The notes under the pieces are model-generated. The model saw only the letters and a program-made list of their open reading frames with translations, was not told where the DNA came from and ran no database searches. This document shows, one piece after another, positions 25,472-33,642 of a stretch of DNA of 48,264 nucleotides. How positions within the stretch are numbered: position 1 is the stretch's first letter; every line of letters begins with the position of its first letter. The stretch is taken from contig NZ_LUKG01000012.1 of NCBI RefSeq assembly GCF_001601815.1, positions 16,470 through 64,733 on the forward strand. The letters are read 5' to 3'. The translations under genes and the position numbers were made by a program. This stretch comes from Flavihumibacter sp. CACIAM 22H1 (GTDB lineage: Bacteria; Bacteroidota; Bacteroidia; Chitinophagales; Chitinophagaceae).

Positions 25472-25479
25472 TAATTTTG
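25472..25479 (+). promoter_or_regulatory. Candidate -7 promoter element of rpoN
   Basis: TAATTTTG matches TAnnTTTG, about 72 bases before the rpoN ATG. It lies between the divergent starts of the small secreted-protein gene and rpoN. There is no clear TTTG at the -33 position. Confidence 0.4.
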
Positions 25480-25550
25480 TAATTTACGGCCTGATTTTTG
25501 TGGATAGCGCGGATTTTCAAAAAAAACCGCATAAACCCTGAACATAACGA

Positions 25551-27035
25551 ATGGCATTAGGACAAAGTTTACAACAGAAACTGCTTCAGAAGCTTTCGCC
25601 TCAGCAAATTCAGCTGATGAAACTGCTGCAGGTACCTACCGCCAACCTGGAGGAGCGAATAAAGGAGGAACTGGAAGAAAATCCGGCTTTGGAGCAGGGC
25701 GATGAAATGAACGAAGAAAATTTTGAAGAGCCCCGCGATGAATTTGAAACAGCGGAAGAAGAGTTTGAATCGGAAGGATCTGAGGAAGAATACGATAATA
25801 TCGATATCAGCGAATATGTTTCGGAAGGAGACGATGAAGTGGGCGATTACCGCCTGAGAGACGATAATTACCCGGAGCTGGATGATAAGCAAACCACACC
25901 TTTTAAAATAGAATCTTCGCTGCATGATATGTTGGCCGATCAGCTAGGTATGCTAACCCTGGACGACAGGAAGCGAAAAATTGCAGAGCAGATCGTGGGC
26001 AGCATTGATGACGATGGTTACCTGAGAAGGGAAACCGCTTCTATCCAGGACGACCTGGCATTTCGCCAGAATGTAGATGCTTCGGAAGAGGAAATTGAAG
26101 AACTGATTCAACTTATCCAGCAATTTGACCCGGCTGGCGTGGCTGCCCGCAACCTGCAGGAATGCCTGCTATTACAATTGGTACGCAAAAAAAATGAAGG
26201 CAGGGCTGTGCAGGGTGCCATAGAAATCCTTTCGCACTATTTCGATGAGTTTACCAAAAAACATTACGATAAAATCCAGCGGGGACTTAATATCGATGAC
26301 GAGGAACTCAAGCAGATTATTCAGCAAATTATTCGCCTGAGCCCTAAACCAGGGGGAAATGTAGGGGAAGTGAACAAAGCTGAAAGTTATGTAGTACCGG
26401 ACTTCTTTATTTATAATACGGGTGGCAAACTCGAAATAACCCTGAACAGTAAAAACGCGCCGGATCTCCGCATCAGCGAAGGCTATCGCGATATGCTGAA
26501 AGAATATGACCGGGGTTCAAAAAAAGATAAACGGCAAAAAGAAGCCGTAATGTTTATCAAGCAAAAAATTGATGCGGCCAAATGGTTTATTGATGCTATC
26601 AAGCAGCGGCAACAGACCCTGATGATGACCATGCAAACCATCCTGGAGTATCAATATGAATTTTTTCTGACCGGCGATGAAACCACCATGCGCCCGATGA
26701 TCCTGAAAGATATTGCCGAGCGGACAGGCCTGGATATATCTACCGTTAGCCGGGTTGCCAACAGTAAATTTGTTCAAACCGAATTCGGCACCTACCGGCT
26801 GAAGTTCTTCTTCAGTGAAAGCCTTAGTACCGATAGCGGGGAAGAGGTAAGTACGCGGGAGGTTAAAAAAATCCTGAGTAACCTCGTCGAGGGCGAGCAT
26901 AAACGCAAACCCCTCAGCGATGAACGATTAACCGAATTATTACAGGAAAAAGGTTATAACATTGCACGCAGAACAGTGGCGAAATACCGGGAGCAATTAA
27001 ATATTCCGGTAGCGCGGCTCAGAAAGGAGTTATAA
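25551..27035 (+). CDS. rpoN: RNA polymerase sigma-54 factor
   Basis: 494 residues, normal length. Region I at the N-terminus is Gln/Leu-rich (LGQSLQQKLLQKLSPQQIQLMKLLQV), which contacts activators. Region II (about 50-125) is strongly acidic. The core-binding domain (e.g. QIVGSIDDDGYL, LLIQQFDPAGVAARNLQECLLLQ) and the helix-turn-helix (LKDIAERTGLDISTVSRVANSKFVQTEFG) follow, and the RpoN box ARRTVAKYRE near the C-terminus reads the -24 promoter element. It directs transcription that depends on ATP-driven activators; none is encoded in this window. Its stop overlaps the ATG of the next gene by one base (TAATG). Confidence 0.97.
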   Translation: MALGQSLQQKLLQKLSPQQIQLMKLLQVPTANLEERIKEELEENPALEQGDEMNEENFEEPRDEFETAEEEFESEGSEEEYDNIDISEYVSEGDDEVGDYRLRDDNYPELDDKQTTPFKIESSLHDMLADQLGMLTLDDRKRKIAEQIVGSIDDDGYLRRETASIQDDLAFRQNVDASEEEIEELIQLIQQFDPAGVAARNLQECLLLQLVRKKNEGRAVQGAIEILSHYFDEFTKKHYDKIQRGLNIDDEELKQIIQQIIRLSPKPGGNVGEVNKAESYVVPDFFIYNTGGKLEITLNSKNAPDLRISEGYRDMLKEYDRGSKKDKRQKEAVMFIKQKIDAAKWFIDAIKQRQQTLMMTMQTILEYQYEFFLTGDETTMRPMILKDIAERTGLDISTVSRVANSKFVQTEFGTYRLKFFFSESLSTDSGEEVSTREVKKILSNLVEGEHKRKPLSDERLTELLQEKGYNIARRTVAKYREQLNIPVARLRKEL

Positions 27036-27700
27036 TGAATCAATTTACTATTGAAGCAGAACAAGGCACGGGAGGCAATAAATTATTGCGCCTGCTGGCC
27101 CACCTTATTTCTATACTTTTTCATCCGATATTTATACCTTCTTATATAACCGCGTTTCTGCTTTACCTGCATCCTTTTGCCTTTATGGGCGATAGCGAAT
27201 TCTACAAAAAAATAAAACTGGTGTCTGTTTTTGTCAGCACAGCATTTTTCCCTGCTTTTACGGTATTCCTTTTACAAAGACTGGGTTTTGCCAGCAGTAT
27301 ACGGTTAAGAACACAGAAAGAACGGATCATCCCCATCATAGCATCGATGGTTTTTTATTTCTGGATTTTTTATGTGGCTAAAAACCAGGGCGACAATCCA
27401 CCCGAACTTGTTCAGGTATTGTGTGCCAGCTTTGTTTCCAGTATCATCGCCCTTACTGCCAATAATTTTATAAAGATCAGTTTACATGGTATAGCCATGG
27501 GAGTATTGGCCGGATTTTTTACCTATATGGCCTGGAACAGTTTTATCCCCATGACTCTGCCCTTAATGATTGCGATACTGATAACTGGTCTTACCTGTAC
27601 TGCCCGCCTTTTGCTGGGCGAACACAGCTCTAAGGATTTACTGGCAGGTTTTCTTACCGGGCTGGTATCTGTTGCCATAGCAGTTCTGGTCATCCAGTAA
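27035..27700 (+). CDS. Polytopic membrane protein, degenerate PAP2-like
   Basis: 221 residues with about six membrane segments. The late segment ARLLLGEHSSKDLLAGFLTG resembles the PAP2 phosphatase motif around the catalytic His and Asp (SR...H...D..AG), with Arg, His and Asp retained; the first PAP2 motif (KxxxxxxRP) is at best weakly present (RTQKERIIP). It may be a divergent lipid phosphatase or a non-catalytic relative. The ATG overlaps the rpoN stop (27033-27037, TAATG) with AAGGAGT upstream, so the two genes are probably co-translated. Confidence 0.8.
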   Translation: MNQFTIEAEQGTGGNKLLRLLAHLISILFHPIFIPSYITAFLLYLHPFAFMGDSEFYKKIKLVSVFVSTAFFPAFTVFLLQRLGFASSIRLRTQKERIIPIIASMVFYFWIFYVAKNQGDNPPELVQVLCASFVSSIIALTANNFIKISLHGIAMGVLAGFFTYMAWNSFIPMTLPLMIAILITGLTCTARLLLGEHSSKDLLAGFLTGLVSVAIAVLVIQ

Positions 27701-27709
27701 AAAAAGAAA

Positions 27710-27731
27710 AGCCCAATCTACGGATTGAGCT
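27710..27731 (-). terminator. Rho-independent terminator of the L,D-transpeptidase gene
   Basis: Minus-strand hairpin AGCTCAATC / GATTGGGCT (9 pairs, one G-U) with a 4-base loop, followed by TTTTCTTTTTTT. It is 42 bases after the transpeptidase stop. The plus strand has a C-A mismatch at the same place, so it favours the minus direction. Confidence 0.75.
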
Positions 27732-27773
27732 CTTGCTTAGGGGTGTCCAAGCCAGCCTTTGTCTATGTCCAAG

Positions 27774-28607
27774 CTAAACGTTCAATATTTTTGAATTGGC
27801 CAGGTATTTCTTAGAAGGGTGATAGATGAATAAACAGCTTCCCTGTTTAATGGTATTAATAATCCTGGTTGCCTGTTCTCTTGGCACGGCCGGGCAACCA
27901 TAACTTCTTCCATTCATTTTATTCGAGCGTAAAAAATCTGACCCTACATAATCTGAACCATGCACTACGATATTGCGGGCAAAAGCTTTGTCGTTGATGC
28001 CTCTTTCCAGTCCGTCAATTTTAAGCGCCAGACCATGCTCACCAAAATAGGTGGAGCGGGTTACATAAAAACCCAGGCTGCTCTGGTGCGATTCGGGCAG
28101 GTTCGAAAAATTCCGCGCATATTCAGCGCCCGAATTTCTTCCATGGGCCACAAATGTCTGCATCAATAATTTCTTTTCCTCCAGGTCAATTACATACAGT
28201 CGTTTTCTTTTGGAAGACTGGCTGAAATCACAGATCGATAATATATCAGAACGGCGAACACGACCTTTATCAAGCAGCTTATTATACCCTTTCCAGGCAT
28301 ATCGGAAAGCGGGGCGCGACAAACCCTTCCTGGCCAGGCCAAGTGCCGAGTAGAGGGAGTCAGCGATGGAATAGACGGGGTCTGCAACAGCCTTCTGAGT
28401 TCTTGGAGGTTTTGTAGCAATGAATTGTTTATCAGATGATTGTGAATCTGCAGGAACCAGGCAGGCTGTAATTTCAGCCACCGATCCGGTTAGCTTAAAG
28501 CCGGCTGCCATGCTGGTGGTAACATTTAGTGGAACCATCAGATGCAGGGCACAAACCCCTGTGAAAACAACTGTTTTCAGGATACGATTGGAACGTAGTT
28601 TATTCAT
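27774..28607 (-). CDS. Secreted L,D-transpeptidase (YkuD_2 type murein catalytic domain)
   Basis: 277 residues. The N-terminus has a hydrophobic segment (TVVFTGVCALHLMVPLNV) that should act as signal or anchor. The catalytic domain has YVIDLEEKKLLMQTFVAHGRNSG, VVHGSDYVG (His216) and SYGCPAV (Cys238), the His and Cys of YkuD-type enzymes; the GCPAV form with the long spacing is characteristic of the PF13645 branch. L,D-transpeptidases form 3-3 cross-links or attach proteins in peptidoglycan. It lies downstream of the AI-2E transporter gene with an 87-base gap and ends at a clear terminator. Confidence 0.93.
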   Translation of the reverse strand: MNKLRSNRILKTVVFTGVCALHLMVPLNVTTSMAAGFKLTGSVAEITACLVPADSQSSDKQFIATKPPRTQKAVADPVYSIADSLYSALGLARKGLSRPAFRYAWKGYNKLLDKGRVRRSDILSICDFSQSSKRKRLYVIDLEEKKLLMQTFVAHGRNSGAEYARNFSNLPESHQSSLGFYVTRSTYFGEHGLALKIDGLERGINDKAFARNIVVHGSDYVGSDFLRSNKMNGRSYGCPAVPREQATRIINTIKQGSCLFIYHPSKKYLANSKILNV

Positions 28608-28694
28608 TGGACTATTGGATTATACTAACGGAGAGTACTTCGCAAATAGTGTGCGTATTTTTACCTGAAATCCAAAATAAGCAGTCAACAACCT

Positions 28695-29744
28695 TTAGCG
28701 GGCTTCCTCCTCTGTAAAGGAAATGCGGTTGTCAGCAACCGGCGCAGTAAATTCCAATTGATAAATCCGGATCAGTAAAATAAATACGGAAATCAGGAGT
28801 GGGCCAAATACCAGCCCTATAAAACCAAAGAGATCAATGCCCAGGATTACCCCAAAAACCGTAATGAGCGGGTGTACATCGCCGATTTTTTTCTGCAGCC
28901 AGAATCGGAAAATATTATCGGAAGTACCGATAACCCCAAACCCAAAAATCAGCATGGCCACTCCCCGCCAGGTATCTCCGGCAGCAAAAAAAATGATGGC
29001 CAGCGGAATATAAGCGATTGCTGCTCCGATAATCGGGATCATGGAGCCGATGCAGGTAATCGCAAACCAAAGAAAGGGCTCTTTTACCCCCAGCAGCAGG
29101 TAGCCACCCAACCCTATAATACCCTGTATAAGAGCAATCAGGGGAATACCGATCGCATTGGAAAAAACCAGGGAATTAATCTGTTGCTGCAACTGGTGCT
29201 GGTTTTTTTTGGACATCGGCAGCCATTGAAAAATATTGTATTCGGATGACCGGCCACCCATCAACATAAAATACAGGATAAAATACATGACAATAAGCGT
29301 GGTGAGGGTATTAAAGGTAGCGCCCAGTATCAGTGGTAATTCCTTGGCTGCAATTTCGCCCAATTTAGCCAGCGACTGGTCGCTGACCAGTTGAAAACCC
29401 ACTTGCTGCTCCAGGTTTTGAATAAATTTCTCCAGTGCACCGATGGCTTGTTGCAAATGAAGGCCTGATTTTTTCAGCCGGTTCACCAACATACTTATTA
29501 CACCGGCAATAGGCAATACAATAATCATAAAAGACAGCAGCATCAGTACCGACGCCGCCAATGCAGGCTTCCATCCTTTTACGATTAGCATGCGCATCCA
29601 ACGGTTCATTAAAATGAACAAGGTAAAAGCACCCAATGCGGCCGGAATAAAGGCCCTTAGTTCAAAAAAAAGGATGCCGCCCAATAAGAGCAGCATCAAT
29701 AGAAATATTACCTGTCGGAGTTTATCTGAATTTAAATAACTCAT
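28695..29744 (-). CDS. AI-2E family transporter (YhhT/TqsA-like membrane protein)
   Basis: 349 residues with about seven to eight membrane segments (e.g. QVIFLLMLLLLGGILFFEL, SVLMLLSFMIIVLPIAGVI, FNTLTTLIVMYFILYFMLM) and the conserved late stretch ITVFGVILGIDLFGFIGLVFGPLL, diagnostic of this family (PF01594). Members have been linked to autoinducer-2 or ion export, but the substrate is seldom known. It is 14 bases downstream of the MATE gene and so probably in the same operon. Confidence 0.93.
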   Translation of the reverse strand: MSYLNSDKLRQVIFLLMLLLLGGILFFELRAFIPAALGAFTLFILMNRWMRMLIVKGWKPALAASVLMLLSFMIIVLPIAGVISMLVNRLKKSGLHLQQAIGALEKFIQNLEQQVGFQLVSDQSLAKLGEIAAKELPLILGATFNTLTTLIVMYFILYFMLMGGRSSEYNIFQWLPMSKKNQHQLQQQINSLVFSNAIGIPLIALIQGIIGLGGYLLLGVKEPFLWFAITCIGSMIPIIGAAIAYIPLAIIFFAAGDTWRGVAMLIFGFGVIGTSDNIFRFWLQKKIGDVHPLITVFGVILGIDLFGFIGLVFGPLLISVFILLIRIYQLEFTAPVADNRISFTEEEAR

Positions 29745-29758
29745 CCCCTAATTTACCA

Positions 29759-31183
29759 TTATATCACTACATGTTTCCAGCGCCCCTTCAAAAAAAGCAA
29801 CCAGGCAGCAATGGTAATGCTTGTTTCAGCTACAGGTATTGCAATGAATACACCCTGTGGGCCGAGTCCGGCAGTTTTAGACAGTAAATAAGCCAGCGGA
29901 ATCTGGAAAAACCAGAACCCGACCAGGTTGATACGGGTAGGGGTTTTGGTATCGCCGGCGCCATTAAAAGCGTTGGCCATCACCATTCCGATACCATAAA
30001 ATACAAAGCCCGCACTCATGATCCGCAGCGCCTGTGTACCAATGCGGTTTACTTCCGGATCCTGGGTAAAAAAGCCTACGACCCATTCTGAGGCAAACAG
30101 AAATACCAACATTACCAATCCCATAAAAATAGCATTATAGCGGGCCGTTGCATGTACAGATTCCACGGCCCGTTCGGGCTTTTGTGCCCCCAGGTTTTGC
30201 CCTACCAACGTGGCTGCTGCATTAGACATACCCCAGGCCGGCAGAATAAAAAATACCATAATGCGGATTGCGGTCTGATAACCGGCTGACGCAGCTGAAT
30301 GCCCGGTTTCCGCCACCAGCCTGGCTAGGAAAATCCAGGAGCAGGAGCCAATTATAAACTGCGCAGTGCCGGGGGCAGCAATTTTAAAAAGCGATTGGAT
30401 GGTGGTCCAGTCCGGCATCCACTGTGCTAACTGAAGACTAATCTGTGATCTCCTGCCAAAAAGATGGTACAACTGATACGCCACACCTATTCCTCTTCCA
30501 ATTGTGGTAGCCAGGGCAGCTCCTATCAATCCCATTGCAGGAATAGGTCCCCAGCCCAGGATCAATAGCGGGCAAAGTAAAATATTGGCAATATTGGCAA
30601 TCATCAGGCTTTTCATGGCCATAGAGGCATTTCCCGCCCCTCGAAAAATTCCATTAATCAGGAACAAGAGCGTAATTACCAGGCTGGTGCCCATCATTAA
30701 ACGGGTGTACGGTGTTCCTATCTGAACGGTTTCCGGTTCAGCTCCCATCCATCGTAAAATATCTGGAGCCAGTAGTAAACCGGTACCGCTAACCAACACC
30801 GCCATAGCAACTCCTACCAGCAGGGATTGCATAGCTGCATGAGCAGCTCCCTTCAGGTCTTTTTCCCCTACTCTACGGGCTACCATGGCGGTAGCTGCCA
30901 TACTAATACCAATTGCCATGGCATATACCAGAGACAATACCGATTCTGTTAACCCCACTGTTTGGATAGCATGCTGGCTATCGGCCAGCTTTCCAACAAA
31001 ATACAGATCTACTATGGCAAATACACTTTCCATACCCATTTCTATAACCATGGGAATAGCCAGTAAAAAAACTGCGCGGCGAATACTGCCGCTGGTATAA
31101 TCCTGCTCTTCGCCTTGGAGAGCAGCTTTCAAAAAGGTCCAGATCGAACCCAGCCGACGGACCGAAAACGTATTGTTTCGCAT
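29759..31183 (-). CDS. MATE family efflux transporter
   Basis: 474 residues with about 12 membrane segments. Family features include RRAVFLLAIPMVIEMGMESVFAIVDLYFVGKL at the N-terminus, IGISMAATAMVARRVGEKD, the second-half counterpart PAWGMSNAAATLVGQNLGAQKPERA, and GAGDTKTPTRIN near the end. MATE proteins export drugs and cationic metabolites using H+ or Na+ gradients. The gene begins a two-gene unit with the AI-2E transporter. Confidence 0.96.
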   Translation of the reverse strand: MRNNTFSVRRLGSIWTFLKAALQGEEQDYTSGSIRRAVFLLAIPMVIEMGMESVFAIVDLYFVGKLADSQHAIQTVGLTESVLSLVYAMAIGISMAATAMVARRVGEKDLKGAAHAAMQSLLVGVAMAVLVSGTGLLLAPDILRWMGAEPETVQIGTPYTRLMMGTSLVITLLFLINGIFRGAGNASMAMKSLMIANIANILLCPLLILGWGPIPAMGLIGAALATTIGRGIGVAYQLYHLFGRRSQISLQLAQWMPDWTTIQSLFKIAAPGTAQFIIGSCSWIFLARLVAETGHSAASAGYQTAIRIMVFFILPAWGMSNAAATLVGQNLGAQKPERAVESVHATARYNAIFMGLVMLVFLFASEWVVGFFTQDPEVNRIGTQALRIMSAGFVFYGIGMVMANAFNGAGDTKTPTRINLVGFWFFQIPLAYLLSKTAGLGPQGVFIAIPVAETSITIAAWLLFLKGRWKHVVI

Positions 31184-31335
31184 TATCAGGAAATAAAAAT
31201 GAAGAATAGCCTAAGCAGGCTAAAAAAATTCCGGTTGTAAGCACCGGCAAAAAAACTGACCCTTCGGAGTCGATACCGGCCATGCCGGTAATATTAGCAG
31301 ATCATAATTCGACGTATAAGAACACGAATCTAGTA

Positions 31336-32016
31336 TTATTTTTTTATGCAATACGCCAGTTCCTCCAAATATTGAAGAATAAAATCCGCCTTATCAGCGC
31401 GGCGGTATTGCAGTATAAAACGGGGATGGGGCACAGCTTTAAGCTCTTCAAAAAACCGGTATTGCTGGTTGATGCCCTGCAGGAAGCGAAGGTTTTTATC
31501 GCCCCCGATGCAAATAGCAATAGATCGGTTTATTCCAAACTCCAGTTGTTTTTTTAGTTGCTGAACAGCATAGGGGCGGATGCGTTCCAACAAAATCGGA
31601 TCATCGTAATAATTCAGATTTTTCCCGTTTTTTATAAATCCAACGGGGCTTACCGAACCCAGGTAAAACTGTTTATAAAACGCTGAAGGTCCGCCGAAAG
31701 CTTCTATTACAGCATATATAAATTCTGCAGAAAGTTCCGATGAATCACCGAGGTTATGCGGTATTCCAAGAACCGTATCCAGTTGCTTGGGGGCTGTAAA
31801 ATTAATACCGGTAATTCCGGCGCCAAAGCGGCCTGGGTTTATTCCGATTAATATAAACCGCTTTTGTTCATCCGCATAATACCGGTTAAAAAACTGGCGG
31901 ATCAGCTCCTGAATACCGGCATTTTTATGTGGGTAAAGCGGCTTAACTCCGGGAGCTAATCTACCCGGAGGTTTCAGATCGTTGAAAAACGCAATCGCTT
32001 TATCGGCAAAACTCAA
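31336..32016 (-). CDS. SMUG2-like uracil-DNA glycosylase (DUF4918 family)
   Basis: 226 residues. Motif 1, LIGINPGRFGAGITGINFT, is the water-activating and base-pocket loop of SMUG-type uracil-DNA glycosylases; motif 2, VPHPRFI, is the DNA-intercalating loop. These enzymes excise uracil or deaminated bases in base excision repair. The start codon appears to be TTG at 32016, in a TTGA overlap with the response-regulator stop; no ATG start lies nearby in frame. The 4-base overlap means it is translated from the sensor kinase/regulator mRNA, which is unusual for a repair gene. Confidence 0.87.
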   Translation of the reverse strand: MSFADKAIAFFNDLKPPGRLAPGVKPLYPHKNAGIQELIRQFFNRYYADEQKRFILIGINPGRFGAGITGINFTAPKQLDTVLGIPHNLGDSSELSAEFIYAVIEAFGGPSAFYKQFYLGSVSPVGFIKNGKNLNYYDDPILLERIRPYAVQQLKKQLEFGINRSIAICIGGDKNLRFLQGINQQYRFFEELKAVPHPRFILQYRRADKADFILQYLEELAYCIKK

Positions 32017-32654
32017 TATAAACTAGGGTTGCTATTGATAAAATTTACCAGTGCTGCCGTGTTTTTAAGTTTGAGTTTTTTAAGAATATTATGCCGGTGA
32101 ACTTCTACCGTTTTTAAAGAAATATCCAGTTCAGCGGCTATTTCGCGCGAGGAATGCCCTTTCTTGATAAAACTGATTATCTGGATTTCCCGTTCTGTAA
32201 GGCTTTGAATATCCGGGCCCTGCGGCTCTGTTTCAGTAAGCTGTTCAGAAATAATATTGCGGATTTCATCACAGATATATTTGTTGCCTTTATCCACTTC
32301 CAGAATGGCTTTCACCATTTCTTCACGGCTGCTGTTCTTGGTTACATATCCATGTGCACCAACCTGAAGCATCTTTCGTGCATAGGCGGGCTGTGAGTGC
32401 ATAGACACCCCGATAATGCGGGTTTCCGGGCTTACTTTCTTAATTTGTTCGGTTGCATCGAAACCGCTCATAGGAATCATATTGATGTCCATAAGCACCA
32501 CATTCGGCTTTCTTTCAGCAGCCACTTTAATAGCTTCATCCGGATCTCCACAATCTGCAATAACTTCAAAACGCTCATCGCTGCCGAGGATGAAACTCCA
32601 GGTTTCACGGATAAGTTTGTGGTCGTCAACGATAAGGATTGACACTTTTTTCAT
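32013..32654 (-). CDS. NarL/FixJ-type response regulator
   Basis: 213 residues. Receiver domain: acidic pair in ILIVDDHKLI, phospho-acceptor Asp56 in VVLMDINMIPM, and a conserved Lys in GAHGYVTKNSS. LuxR-type HTH output: LTEREIQIISFIKKGHSSREIAAELDISLKTVEVHRHNILKKLKLKNTAALV. It should be phosphorylated by the kinase encoded immediately upstream, whose stop overlaps its ATG (ATGA, 32651-32654), and then act on transcription. The downstream SMUG2-like gene overlaps it by 4 bases. Confidence 0.96.
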   Translation of the reverse strand: MKKVSILIVDDHKLIRETWSFILGSDERFEVIADCGDPDEAIKVAAERKPNVVLMDINMIPMSGFDATEQIKKVSPETRIIGVSMHSQPAYARKMLQVGAHGYVTKNSSREEMVKAILEVDKGNKYICDEIRNIISEQLTETEPQGPDIQSLTEREIQIISFIKKGHSSREIAAELDISLKTVEVHRHNILKKLKLKNTAALVNFINSNPSLY

Positions 32655-33589
32655 TCTGGTATTGTTTTTTTAGAGGAATAAGGCAAATCTATAACTAAAT
32701 GGCATCCTTTTCCGGGTGCCGTTATAATTTCTACTTTCGCGTTAAAGATAGCAGCACGGCTCATTATATTCAACATTCCGATCCCTTCTTTTTTCCGGGC
32801 CTGGTCCTGGTCAAAGCCTTTACCGTTATCTTTTATCTCTAACCGGGTCGTTTTTCGGTGATTGGAAATACTGATCAGCAGGTGACTGGCTTCGGCATGT
32901 TTCAACGAATTGTTTACCTGCTCCTGGATGATCCGGAAAAACATCAGCTTTTCTTTTGCCTTCAAACGCTTTTCTATATTCCTGTCGTATTTGAACTCTG
33001 CTAATAACTGGCGAGATAAATTGATATTGTCGACCAAATCATTAATAGAGGAAATCAGGCCCAGGTCACTGATACTGGCCGGCATCAGGGATCGGCTGAT
33101 TTTGCGGATTTCATTAATAGCGTTCATGATGGTATCGGAGCTTTTCTTCAGCATGCTTTCCTGCATAGAAGCATCGTTCCGGGCCAGTTCAAGAAACAGT
33201 TTGGCCGTTGTAAGTAGCTGGTTTACATTATCATGCAGTTCTTTACCTATTTCTGCCCGTTCATTTTCCTGTACGTCCACCACGGCCTGCGCAATCTGTT
33301 GCTGCTTATGTATTTCCTGTTGCAATAATTTTTCTTCCAGTAGTTTTCGCTCGGTCATATCTTCCGTTGAACCGATCATGCGAATTACTTTCCCTTCTTC
33401 ATTATATAAGCAATAACCCTTATCTACCACATTGGCATAGGTTCCATCCGCCTTGCGGAACCGATACTCGGCCTTATACAAGCCCTTCTTTTCGCCCGAT
33501 GTATATTTATTGATCAGCTTTAGTACTCTGTCCTGGTCGTCGGGATGAATCTTATTCTCCCAGTTTAACGAGGAACCTGTATAAAACAT
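32651..33589 (-). CDS. Sensor histidine kinase, C-terminal part (PAS end, HisKA_3, HATPase)
   Basis: 312 residues from ATG 33589, but the reading frame is open further upstream and encodes the rest of a PAS domain (SNERYLLATKASNEAIWDWD), so this is the 3' part of the gene at 33643-36417, separated from it by a one-base frameshift. Visible parts: the PAS C-terminal half (YRFRKADGTYANVVDKGYC, MIGSTEDMTERK), a coiled segment, the HisKA_3 phospho-acceptor His119 in ERAEIGKELHDNVNQLL, the N box around EQVNNSLKHAEA, the G1 box DNGKGFD (254-260) and the G2 box KEGIGMLNIMSRA. The kinase half is intact. Its stop overlaps the regulator start. Confidence 0.9.
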   Translation of the reverse strand: MFYTGSSLNWENKIHPDDQDRVLKLINKYTSGEKKGLYKAEYRFRKADGTYANVVDKGYCLYNEEGKVIRMIGSTEDMTERKLLEEKLLQQEIHKQQQIAQAVVDVQENERAEIGKELHDNVNQLLTTAKLFLELARNDASMQESMLKKSSDTIMNAINEIRKISRSLMPASISDLGLISSINDLVDNINLSRQLLAEFKYDRNIEKRLKAKEKLMFFRIIQEQVNNSLKHAEASHLLISISNHRKTTRLEIKDNGKGFDQDQARKKEGIGMLNIMSRAAIFNAKVEIITAPGKGCHLVIDLPYSSKKTIPE

Positions 33590-33642
33590 AGAGGGATAAC
33601 CGAATAGGGTATTGAATCCTTCTCCCCAGAAAGAGACCTGCT

